DNA from: Terriglobales bacterium
GTDB taxonomy: Bacteria > Acidobacteriota > Terriglobia > Terriglobales > Acidobacteriaceae
Length of the DNA stretch: 7,120 bases
Assembly (NCBI GenBank): GCA_019241735.1
Contig: JAFAWN010000352.1
Coordinates: 1-7,120, forward strand
Direction of reading: 5' to 3'
Shown here: piece by piece, positions 1 to 6,131 of the stretch
Layout of the letters: every line of letters begins with the position of its first letter
Position numbering within the stretch: position 1 is the stretch's first letter
Made by a program: the position numbers and the translations under genes
Notes under the pieces: model-generated
Told to the model about the DNA's origin: nothing
Seen by the model: only the letters and a program-made list of their open reading frames with translations
Databases searched by the model: none

Positions 1-530
1 GCTGCAGGCAGTTTTCACTGGAGGATGTTCTCCATCGCCACTTGGAAGGCCCGTTGCTCGCGATCGCAGGTTTGCAAGATCCGGGGAATCTAGGCACTAT
101 CCTGCGGTCAGCTGAGGCGTTTTCTGCCGCGGGAGTTCTGCTGGGCGAAGGGACCGTCAGTCCGTTCAATCACAAAGCGGTGCGCGCTTCGGCAGGATCC
201 ATCTTCCGGCATCCGTCAGCGCGCGTAAAACTCTCGGCCGCAATTGCTGAAATGAAGGTGCGGGGAATAAAAACCGTGGCGACTTCATCCCATAAAGGCA
301 CGCGCCTGGAGGAAACGGACCTCACGGGCCCCCTGGCTATATTTATCGGCAGCGAAGGGAAAGGTTTGCCGCCGGACCTTTTGTCCAGGATGGACCAGAG
401 CGCGAGAATATTGCATGCAGAAGCGGTGGAGTCCTTGAACGCGGCAATGGCTGCGGGCATCGTGTTGTACGAGGCAGCAAGACAGCGAGCGGCGACGCAG
501 AAACCATCCAGCCCAATATCATCGAAATAG
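1..530 (+). CDS. TrmH/SpoU-family RNA 2'-O-methyltransferase, C-terminal part (5' end outside window)
   Basis: This family transfers a methyl group from S-adenosylmethionine to a ribose 2'-OH in tRNA or rRNA in the cytoplasm. The frame is open from the left edge (first full codon at base 3) and gives about 175 residues, so only the catalytic SPOUT domain and perhaps the end of a linker are visible. All three SPOUT motifs are present. Motif 1 is DPGNLGTILRSAEAF, with the conserved Asn and catalytic-type Arg. Motif 2 is IFIGSEGKGLP. Motif 3 is ESLNAAMAAGIVLYEAARQR, which forms the knotted cofactor site. A TTG at base 42 could be read as a start, but it would cut into the first strand of the fold, and coding sequence continues upstream of it (FSLEDVLHRH). 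The protein ends in a short Ser/Pro-rich tail. rarA begins 3 bases after the stop, so the two are probably co-transcribed. The family is clear; the exact RNA target (RlmB-like, TrmH-like or other) is not. Confidence 0.9.
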   Translation, partial: CRQFSLEDVLHRHLEGPLLAIAGLQDPGNLGTILRSAEAFSAAGVLLGEGTVSPFNHKAVRASAGSIFRHPSARVKLSAAIAEMKVRGIKTVATSSHKGTRLEETDLTGPLAIFIGSEGKGLPPDLLSRMDQSARILHAEAVESLNAAMAAGIVLYEAARQRAATQKPSSPISSK

Positions 531-533
531 CTT

Positions 534-1910
534 ATGAGCCTGTTCCAAACCTATCCGCATTCCGGTAGCGATCCCGGCGATCGCAGCCGGCCGCTCGCAG
601 ATCGCATGCGGCCGCGCACTTTGGACGAGTTCGTTGGGCAGGAACACCTTATCGCGCCGGGCAAACCACTGCGAACACAAATCGAGCGCGACGATATCGG
701 ATCGTTGATTTTTTGGGGTCCGCCGGGCACCGGAAAGACCACGCTGGCGCAGATCATCGCGCATATGACAAGGGCGGAGTTCATGGAATTTTCCGCGGTG
801 CTGGTGGGAATAAAAGAGATCAAGCAGGTGATGGCGGAGGCCGAAAAGGCGCGGCAGTATGGAACCCGCACGATCGTTTTCATTGACGAGATCCACCGAT
901 TCAACAAGGCCCAACAAGACGCTTTTCTCCCGCACGTAGAAAAGGGGAACATCCGGCTGATCGGGGCTACGACCGAGAATCCTTCGTTTGAAATCATTTC
1001 CGCTCTATTGTCCCGCAGCCGCGTCTATGTACTGAAGCCGCTGGCTGAGGATCAGATCGTCCTATTGCTCCAGCGTGCGCTGAAAGACGAGGTACGTGGA
1101 CTAGGCTCGCTTCAATTGCAGGCCGCCGCTGGCGCGCTGGAAAAGATTGCTTCCTACGCAAACGGTGATGCCCGCAGCGCATACAACGTGCTGGAAGTGG
1201 CCGCTGCGCTGGCCCGGGGACACGACGGAAAAGAGGTGGGCGCAGTTATTACAGAAGAAATCGTGCAGGATGCCGTGCAGAAACGGATTCTGTTATACGA
1301 CAAAAGCGGCGAGGAACATTACAACTTGATCTCGGCGCTGCATAAATCAGTGCGCAATAGCGATGCCGACGCTTCGCTGTACTGGCTGGGCCGCATGCTC
1401 GAAGCGGGCGAGGATCCCCTCTATATTGCCCGGCGCGTCGTGCGAATGTCGGTCGAAGATATCGGGCTGGCTGATCCCGGAGCGCTCAGCCTTTGCATGA
1501 CAGCACGCGACGCGGTGGATTTTATCGGCATGCCGGAAGGCAATCTGGCCCTGGCGCAAGCCGTCGTTTATCTTGCGCTGGCGCCTAAATCGAACGCCTT
1601 GTACGCGGCGTACAGCACGGTACAGCAGGATGTTGAGCGGACTGCTGCCGAGCCGGTACCGTTGCATCTCCGTAATGCGCCCACCGGACTAATGAAGCAA
1701 ATTGGATACGGCGCCGGGTATCAGTACGCCCACGATCTTGAGGGGAAGGTCGCCAAGATGCAATGCCTCCCGGATAATTTGCGCGACCGGATCTACTATG
1801 AGCCGACCAATGAGGGCGCGGAGAAGCTGCTGCGCGAAAGAATAGATGCAATCAAGAAGCTAAGAGCGCCGGCTGGCGCGAGCGCATCACAGCGCGCGAA
1901 AAAGGAGTAA
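534..1910 (+). CDS. rarA: Replication-associated recombination protein A (RarA/MgsA), AAA+ ATPase
   Basis: RarA is a cytoplasmic AAA+ ATPase of the clamp-loader/WRNIP1 group that acts at stalled replication forks and on single-stranded DNA ends. The 458-residue protein is full length (E. coli RarA is about 447). In order it shows PLADRMRPRTLDEFVGQEHL (21-39), Walker A GPPGTGKT (62-69), Walker B IVFIDE followed by IHRFNK (114-125), sensor 1 ATTENPSFE (145-153), an arginine-finger region LLSRSRV (158-164) and sensor 2 NGDAR (210-214). The C-terminal oligomerisation region follows, with ISALHKSVRNSD (266-277) and RMLEAGEDPLYIARR (287-301). No catalytic residue appears to be missing. The ATG at 534 is chosen because the conserved N-terminus begins about 20 residues in; no clear Shine-Dalgarno precedes it, which fits translational coupling to the gene ending 3 bases upstream. 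The tail is basic and Ala-rich. Confidence 0.97.
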   Translation: MSLFQTYPHSGSDPGDRSRPLADRMRPRTLDEFVGQEHLIAPGKPLRTQIERDDIGSLIFWGPPGTGKTTLAQIIAHMTRAEFMEFSAVLVGIKEIKQVMAEAEKARQYGTRTIVFIDEIHRFNKAQQDAFLPHVEKGNIRLIGATTENPSFEIISALLSRSRVYVLKPLAEDQIVLLLQRALKDEVRGLGSLQLQAAAGALEKIASYANGDARSAYNVLEVAAALARGHDGKEVGAVITEEIVQDAVQKRILLYDKSGEEHYNLISALHKSVRNSDADASLYWLGRMLEAGEDPLYIARRVVRMSVEDIGLADPGALSLCMTARDAVDFIGMPEGNLALAQAVVYLALAPKSNALYAAYSTVQQDVERTAAEPVPLHLRNAPTGLMKQIGYGAGYQYAHDLEGKVAKMQCLPDNLRDRIYYEPTNEGAEKLLRERIDAIKKLRAPAGASASQRAKKE

Positions 1911-1913
1911 GCC

Positions 1914-1947
1914 GCCAGCTTCCCGTGCTCCTCCTCAGCTGGCATTT
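1914..1947 (+). terminator. Possible weak intrinsic terminator of the methyltransferase-rarA unit
   Basis: GCCAGCT (1914-1920) pairs perfectly with AGCTGGC (1937-1943), leaving a 16-base pyrimidine-rich loop, and is followed at once by ATTTT. It starts 3 bases after the rarA stop. The stem is only 7 bp and the T-run short, so termination may be inefficient; the position is its best support. Confidence 0.4.
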
Positions 1948-1983
1948 TGCTTCGCGCGCCATCAAAGTCCCAAAACACCGTGC

Positions 1984-2015
1984 ACAAAAGAAAAGACCGC
2001 GTCGAAACGCGGTCT
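1984..2015 (-). terminator. Intrinsic terminator of the bamA-skp unit
   Basis: Read on the - strand, AGACCGCGT, loop TTCG, ACGCGGTCT form a perfect 9-bp stem (2015-1994), followed directly by TTTCTTTTGT (1993-1984). It lies 23 bases past the skp stop. The GC-rich stem, TTCG tetraloop and T-rich tail are the classic Rho-independent pattern. On the + strand the same stem is followed by GCAATTCTT, so it may work weakly in the rarA direction as well. Confidence 0.85.
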
Positions 2016-2038
2016 GCAATTCTTAGGTACCGCTTAGC

Positions 2039-2770
2039 CTACTGTTTAGGCGGCGCAGCCGTGCTCTTAGCTGGAGTAGTTTGGGGCTTGGTCGCTCCCG
2101 GCGTTGTTCTGGCGGCGCCTGGAGCAGGCCGTGTAGCCGCGCCTTTCGGCGGGGCTGCCACTCCGGATTGAACGTTGTAGGCATCCACAATCGTCTTGGT
2201 GATATCGATCGACGGGCCCGCCCACAATACTGGTCCGTTGGGCCAGGGGTTGGAGGTGTCGATGATGATGCCGTATCCGTTGTCGCCGGCATACTTCACC
2301 AGCAGCGGAGCCATCTTCTGCAGAATGCGCTGAGCGATCTCATTCTGCTGGTTCTGGGCATCGTCGCGAGCGTCCTGCACTGAACGTTCCAGCGACTTCT
2401 GCTTCTGCTCAATCTGCTTGACCAGCTTTCCGCGGGCGTCATCATTCATCTTCTCGCCCTGGGCGCTTAGTTGCTTTTTCAGGCTTTCGACCTCGTCATT
2501 GAGGTTCTTGAGCTCAGTCTGCTTGGGCTCGAGCTTTTTGCTGAGCGCATCAAACTCACGTTGACCTTCGTTGCTGGCGAAAATCGCCTGCTCGATGTTA
2601 ATGGTCCCCAGTTTGTTCCCCGATCCTACGACCGTGGTGCTGGCTGGCGTCGTGGCCGCTGCACTCGGTGCGGCGGGGAGGGCCGCTGGATCGGTGGCAG
2701 TCTGAGCCAGCGCGGTAGCGGATATCACAAATGCAGTAGCCATTAGAAAACTTGCGAAATTGCTTTTCAT
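2039..2770 (-). CDS. skp: Periplasmic outer-membrane-protein chaperone, Skp/OmpH family
   Basis: Skp-family proteins are periplasmic trimers whose coiled-coil arms hold unfolded outer-membrane proteins until they reach BamA. The 243-residue protein has a signal peptide (residues 1-22, hydrophobic core FLMATAFVISA, likely cut at ALA|Q). A low-complexity Ala/Pro/Thr linker (about 24-50) follows, then a first core strand LGTINIEQAIFAS (54-66) matching the family's opening strand and helix. A charged, Lys/Gln/Glu-rich coiled coil spans about 70-150. The return segment is KYAGDNGYGIIIDTS (159-173), typical of the Skp C-terminal core, ending near DITKTIVDAYN (189-199). An Ala/Pro/Thr/Lys-rich tail of about 40 residues completes it. 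E. coli Skp is about 160 residues, and the extra length lies in the two low-complexity ends. It lies 246 bases downstream of bamA on the same strand, its usual partner. The ATG is supported by AAGGAGT 12 bases upstream. Family membership is firm; the symbol is given by homology and synteny. Confidence 0.9.
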   Translation of the reverse strand: MKSNFASFLMATAFVISATALAQTATDPAALPAAPSAAATTPASTTVVGSGNKLGTINIEQAIFASNEGQREFDALSKKLEPKQTELKNLNDEVESLKKQLSAQGEKMNDDARGKLVKQIEQKQKSLERSVQDARDDAQNQQNEIAQRILQKMAPLLVKYAGDNGYGIIIDTSNPWPNGPVLWAGPSIDITKTIVDAYNVQSGVAAPPKGAATRPAPGAARTTPGATKPQTTPAKSTAAPPKQ

Positions 2771-2782
2771 GAGTTGCTTTGT

Positions 2783-2789
2783 ACTCCTT
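2783..2789 (-). promoter_or_regulatory. Ribosome binding site of skp
   Basis: On the - strand AAGGAGT is a near-perfect Shine-Dalgarno, but it sits 12 bases from the ATG (2771-2782), longer than the usual 5-9. It is the strongest ribosome binding site in the window and fixes the skp start. The 10-bp palindrome GGAAATTTCC (2790-2799) directly abuts its 5' side. Confidence 0.75.
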
Positions 2790-2847
2790 GGAAATTTCCC
2801 GATCCGTAAGACTTTTCAGCCAGATTCTCTGAGGATGATCGTTCATC

Positions 2848-2870
2848 TCGGCAGCATTCCGGCTCGCCGA
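2848..2870 (-). promoter_or_regulatory. Hairpin in the skp leader
   Basis: On the - strand TCGGC, bulged G, AGC, loop CGGAAT, GCT, GCCGA makes an 8-bp stem with one bulge. It would lie in the 5' untranslated region of an skp transcript, about 60 bases before the Shine-Dalgarno. No T-run follows, so it is not a terminator. The function is unknown and it may be a chance pairing. Confidence 0.3.
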
Positions 2871-2899
2871 TTGCATCCCTTTTGCGCAGGTGGCTAATC

Positions 2900-2964
2900 G
2901 TCAGGCAGACATGTCTGGCCCGCGTCCTCGGCCCCCACAGAATGAGTTCTCGGGTGTGCCTGAC
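2900..2964. repeat. 8-bp inverted repeat GTCAGGCA / TGCCTGAC around the skp promoter start region
   Basis: GTCAGGCA (2900-2907) is the exact reverse complement of TGCCTGAC (2957-2964), with 49 bases between. The right copy touches the proposed -10 box of the skp promoter, and the left copy overlaps the 12-bp palindrome. It could be a pair of half-sites for a regulator or chance; nothing in the window tells which. Confidence 0.3.
2906..2917. repeat. Perfect 12-bp palindrome CAGACATGTCTG in the bamA-skp gap
   Basis: CAGACATGTCTG equals its own reverse complement. It lies about 40-50 bases downstream of the predicted skp transcription start, where an operator or a small RNA hairpin could sit. 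As RNA, a further GG/CC pair with one bulged base extends the stem. No regulator for it is recognisable. Confidence 0.4.
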
Positions 2965-2993
2965 ATTATGTTACACAGGCTGCATAAGGTCAA
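2965..2993 (-). promoter_or_regulatory. Predicted sigma-70-type promoter for skp
   Basis: On the - strand TTGACC (2993-2988) and CATAAT (2970-2965) are separated by exactly 17 bases. Each hexamer differs from consensus at one position. Transcription would start near 2958, giving a leader of about 190 bases before the skp ATG. No terminator is visible between bamA and this site, so skp is probably made both by read-through from bamA and from here. The match was found by eye and is not experimentally known. Confidence 0.5.
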
Positions 2994-3016
2994 ACGCGTC
3001 GAACCTCGCAAATCCT

Positions 3017-5911
3017 CTAGAAGGTCGTCCCTACCGTGAAGCGGAAAGTCTTCCGCGGCTCGCGCAGACGATACAGCGGTGAAAACGCCGCCACCGCATT
3101 TTGATAGGTGTAACGGCCGGCGCTATTGTTCGGGAACATGTTCAACGTTACCGGTACGGGCGACTGGGTGAAAGTGTCCAGGCGCAGCGGATTGAAGGCC
3201 CAGTAAATCCGGAAAGGCGCATTCACTACTGGCAGGAAAGTCTGAAGCTCAAGTCCGGTTGACATCCTCGGGGTCCAATTGGTGCCGCTCACGACGTGCA
3301 AGTACTGCGAAAAATTTGGGAAGCCGGAGGTTCCGGGCAGTATTCCGCCAATGCAATCGTGAGTGATCGGATCTTGCGATGGACACCCGAACAATGTGCC
3401 ATTAATGGTGCTAAATTCGCCCGGGTTTATCCGTAATTGCGATCCCCGAACGACAGGATCAACGCCGAAATCGACGAACGGGGCTAAAGCGACCGGGCCG
3501 GCGATGGTAATACGATAATCGACGTTTGTGGCCACGCTGAGGTCGCCGCCGGGGAAGACAATCTGCTCCACCGGAATTTGTATGCTGAGGGCTCCGCTGA
3601 AGGGATTGCTGGGGTCTTTCAGAACGAGTGAACCATCCGGATTCCGCAAGGCGATGGCCGTGGTCGCCGGCAGAAACGCCACCGGCGAAACGGAGCGGGT
3701 GTCAAATCCGCGCAGGTCATATTCGCCGCCCATGTAAGACCGCTCGAACGGCGGCGCTACCAAGCCTCCATAGCCCGCAAGGAAAGAGCCTTGAACATTA
3801 ACTCCGACGGTGTTGCGGTGCTTCTGTACCGGGAAAAAATGAGTGTACTTAATAACCGGGCGTACTGTGCGGACAGTGCCGCCAAGACCTGAGATTTCGC
3901 CGCCAACATAAATGTTAGTGCCGCTCTTCGGAGAATATGCCGCATCAAGAGTGTTGCTGGTAAAGCTGGGAATAATCTTGCTGGTGATGATTCCGTTCAG
4001 CGAATTGGGCCCGCTGATTCCAGAAAAGGCTAGTTCGGTGAACAACGATTTGGAGGCAGTGCTGAGCGCAACAATAGATGAATTATCAAACGAATAGCTG
4101 ATCCCTACACGCTTGCGCGAGCGCGGCAGGGGATAGCTCAGGGAGACCGAAAAACCTTTGCTTGCCTGCGTGTAGTTCTGAAGATTCTGCAATGTCGCCT
4201 GCGATAAATTCAACTGCTGTCCGGTAATAATTTCCGTCTGCCGTGCTTGGTCGTATGTGTAGCGGCGGCCATAAACCGTAAAGCCGAGATTCAATGGACG
4301 GTCCCACATGTAAGGTTCGGTGAAACCAAAGCTGATGTCGCGTTCGAGATTGCCGATGTTCGCCGCAACGCTCAAGGTTTCGCCCAATCCCAGAAAATTA
4401 TTAGTGCTGTAGTTGAACCCCACGAATGTTCCTGCCAAGCCGCTCACTCCGCCGGTCAGGCCGATAGTGTTCTTGCCTTTCTCATGGACTTTAAGGGTGA
4501 GGTCTACTGTGCCTGCCTTCTCGTCTTTGCGGATGTCGGTAACGTTGGGATCATCGGGCTTGAGCCGTTCGAAATATCCCAACTGGTTCAGTCGCTGCAG
4601 ACTGAATTCCCATAACTGCTGGTTGTACGGTTGTCCCTCTTCGAGAACAATTTCGCGGCGGATGACTTTATCGCGGGTGGTGGTATTGCCGGAGAATTCA
4701 ATGCGGCGGACGGAGAAACGTATGCCCTCATCGACATCGATGTCGAGAAAGACAAGCTTCTTGGCCTCATCGAAACTGGTATTAGGAATTGAGGTGAAGT
4801 TAATGTACCCGCCTTGACCGTAGGCCTTGCGCAGATTTTCCAGCCCTTTCGCGATCTTGCTGCGATCAAAAATATCGCCGTCTTTGATGGGAAACATCAA
4901 GCGCAGCCCTTTGGAATTGGGGATGGCTTTGTTGTTCTTGAATGTGATTCCGCCCAGCCGGTATTGCAGCCCTTCGTCGATGGGCATGGTGATGTCAACT
5001 GCCTTGCCCGGCCCTCCCTGCAATAGCGGGAGGTGAAAGCCCTTGTGTCCGGTGTCGTGAATCTCCGTCTTCGGGTCTTGCACCACGACTTTAAAGTATC
5101 CGCGGTTCTGATACTCTGCCCGCACCCGCTCAGTGTCTTCTTCAAGTTTGCTGGCGTCGTAAGTCCGAGCCAGAAGATTTTCCAAAAAGATGGAGTGTGG
5201 AACTCCAATCGGCTTAAGGTTTTTCATTGCGCTCCGCAATACGCGGCTCTTGACGTGCTTATTGCCTTCGAAACGAATTTTCCCGACCTTAACCTTTGGC
5301 CCCTCCTTCACCACGAACGTGAGGCTGACCGCCGCTGGGGGAATCGGTCGAACTTCGGTTCGGACGGTTGCAAATTGGCGGCCGTGCTCGGACAGCAGTT
5401 CCTTGATGGTCACTTCAGCTTTTTTTACTTTGGTAGGGTCGTACTGGCTTTCTGGGGACAGGCCGACTTTAGCTTCCTTGAACCGGTCCAGCACATCGCT
5501 CTTCGAGACCGAACCCAGACCTACATAATCGATCTCACGAATGGTGGGGCGCTCCTTCACGTATATGTGGATGCGCCAGCCCTTGGGAGTTTGTTCGCGT
5601 TCAAAGCGGATATCTTCAAAATACCCGGTGTTCCACAGCGAATTGAAATCCCGCTCGATAGCGGCTTGATCGTACACATCGCCGGGACGGCTGAAAATCC
5701 GGGCGCGCACCGTCTCAGCGGGAATGCGGCGGTTCCCGTGAATCACAACTTCGGTGATCACGTCCTGTTGAGCGCTGGTGCCCGCAGCAAGCAACATCAG
5801 GCCCACGCATAGCCAGGTCGGCCAACGGCAGCAAAACTTGCAAAACTTTACAAATGAGAGAGATGGATCGGAAACTGGACCCCTACCCCTATAACGACCG
5901 AGCCGGCCCAA
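3017..5911 (-). CDS. bamA: Outer membrane protein assembly factor BamA (Omp85 family)
   Basis: BamA is the essential outer-membrane protein that folds and inserts beta-barrel proteins. The 964-residue reading (E. coli about 810) begins with a signal sequence: a basic stretch, a hydrophobic run WLCVGLMLLAAG, and likely cleavage near TSA|Q (47/48). Five POTRA domains follow at roughly 50-122, 123-207, 208-315, 316-397 and 398-478. Each opens with a strand like ITEVVIHGN, VGKIRFEGN or VRRIEFSGN, and most carry a GYF-type motif. POTRA3 has an insert near 288-303. The barrel (about 480-964) contains the hallmark loop-6 motif as LRGF (733-736, for the usual VRGF) and ends TFRFTVGTTF with the terminal Phe of an outer-membrane beta-signal. 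The barrel is about 100 residues longer than in E. coli, mainly in late extracellular loops, one of which holds C843 and C853. The start is uncertain: TTG at 5911 gives a 47-residue leader without a good ribosome binding site, and the next candidates (GTG codon 36, ATG codon 39) leave too little signal peptide. Confidence 0.96.
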   Translation of the reverse strand: MGRLGRYRGRGPVSDPSLSFVKFCKFCCRWPTWLCVGLMLLAAGTSAQQDVITEVVIHGNRRIPAETVRARIFSRPGDVYDQAAIERDFNSLWNTGYFEDIRFEREQTPKGWRIHIYVKERPTIREIDYVGLGSVSKSDVLDRFKEAKVGLSPESQYDPTKVKKAEVTIKELLSEHGRQFATVRTEVRPIPPAAVSLTFVVKEGPKVKVGKIRFEGNKHVKSRVLRSAMKNLKPIGVPHSIFLENLLARTYDASKLEEDTERVRAEYQNRGYFKVVVQDPKTEIHDTGHKGFHLPLLQGGPGKAVDITMPIDEGLQYRLGGITFKNNKAIPNSKGLRLMFPIKDGDIFDRSKIAKGLENLRKAYGQGGYINFTSIPNTSFDEAKKLVFLDIDVDEGIRFSVRRIEFSGNTTTRDKVIRREIVLEEGQPYNQQLWEFSLQRLNQLGYFERLKPDDPNVTDIRKDEKAGTVDLTLKVHEKGKNTIGLTGGVSGLAGTFVGFNYSTNNFLGLGETLSVAANIGNLERDISFGFTEPYMWDRPLNLGFTVYGRRYTYDQARQTEIITGQQLNLSQATLQNLQNYTQASKGFSVSLSYPLPRSRKRVGISYSFDNSSIVALSTASKSLFTELAFSGISGPNSLNGIITSKIIPSFTSNTLDAAYSPKSGTNIYVGGEISGLGGTVRTVRPVIKYTHFFPVQKHRNTVGVNVQGSFLAGYGGLVAPPFERSYMGGEYDLRGFDTRSVSPVAFLPATTAIALRNPDGSLVLKDPSNPFSGALSIQIPVEQIVFPGGDLSVATNVDYRITIAGPVALAPFVDFGVDPVVRGSQLRINPGEFSTINGTLFGCPSQDPITHDCIGGILPGTSGFPNFSQYLHVVSGTNWTPRMSTGLELQTFLPVVNAPFRIYWAFNPLRLDTFTQSPVPVTLNMFPNNSAGRYTYQNAVAAFSPLYRLREPRKTFRFTVGTTF
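5831..5848. repeat. Tandem 9-bp repeat (GCAAAACTT x2) in the bamA signal-peptide region
   Basis: Two perfect adjacent copies of GCAAAACTT lie within the first 30 codons of the bamA reading. On the coding strand they read AAG TTT TGC twice and encode the doubled KFC in KFCKFC. A tandem repeat of this length in a multiple of three can expand or contract without a frameshift. It also lies where the start codon is uncertain. Confidence 0.8.
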
Positions 5912-5984
5912 GACTGGGGCAGGGCTATCCTGACGAGAGCGATGAATCGCTACGACCTCAATTTACTGGATTATGAAAACCGCC

Positions 5985-5990
5985 ATTATA
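5985..5990 (-). promoter_or_regulatory. Possible -10 box of a bamA promoter
   Basis: A perfect TATAAT lies on the - strand within CCGTATATAATGG, 74 bases before the TTG start; transcription would begin near 5978. No good -35 box stands at 16-18 bases; the nearest resemblance is TGGACG 20 bases upstream (6016-6011). The -10 alone is modest evidence. The 220-base gap after frr makes a separate promoter plausible. Confidence 0.35.
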
Positions 5991-6100
5991 TACGGTAGTG
6001 CGGTGGAGGGCGTCCAGACACAACAACCCCACTAAGAGGAGGATGCGGGTTCGAGCCTTTAAGATGTCACTCTAGGAAGTTCCATTCGCCGGACGCGGAA

Positions 6101-6129
6101 TCAGGGGTCGCCCAATTGGCCCTACCTGA
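6101..6129 (-). other. Imperfect hairpin just downstream of frr
   Basis: On the - strand TCAGG, 2 bases later GG, then CC and CCTGA form a bulged stem of about 7 bp around CCAATTGG. It begins 2 bases past the frr stop. No T-run follows, so it is not a standard intrinsic terminator; it might protect the frr 3' end or be chance. The rest of the 5912-6131 gap holds only the -10 candidate and no recognisable gene. Confidence 0.25.
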
Positions 6130-6131
6130 GA

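Noticed and set aside
551..997. A 148-codon - strand open frame opposite rarA
   Set aside because: It is antisense to the Walker A and B region of rarA, whose reading is unambiguous.
1947..2171. A 74-codon + strand open frame across the convergent gap into skp
   Set aside because: It covers the terminator hairpin and then runs antisense to the skp tail; no ribosome binding site or domain is seen.
2598..2876. A 92-codon - strand frame starting in the skp leader
   Set aside because: It overlaps the skp start in another frame, has no Shine-Dalgarno of its own and loses any protein-like character inside the skp region.
4247..4817. Two overlapping + strand open frames opposite bamA (4247-4615 and 4413-4817)
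   Set aside because: Both are antisense to continuous BamA coding sequence and overlap each other; their composition looks like reverse-complement coding.
5033..5812. A 259-codon open frame on the + strand opposite bamA
   Set aside because: It lies wholly antisense to the well-supported POTRA coding sequence, shows no recognisable domain and has no ribosome binding site; long antisense frames are common in codon-biased genes.
6040..6062. GGGTTCGAGCC resembling the T-loop of a tRNA
   Set aside because: The bases flanking the TTCGAGC loop do not form a 5-bp T-stem, and no D-arm, anticodon stem or acceptor stem can be drawn on either strand.
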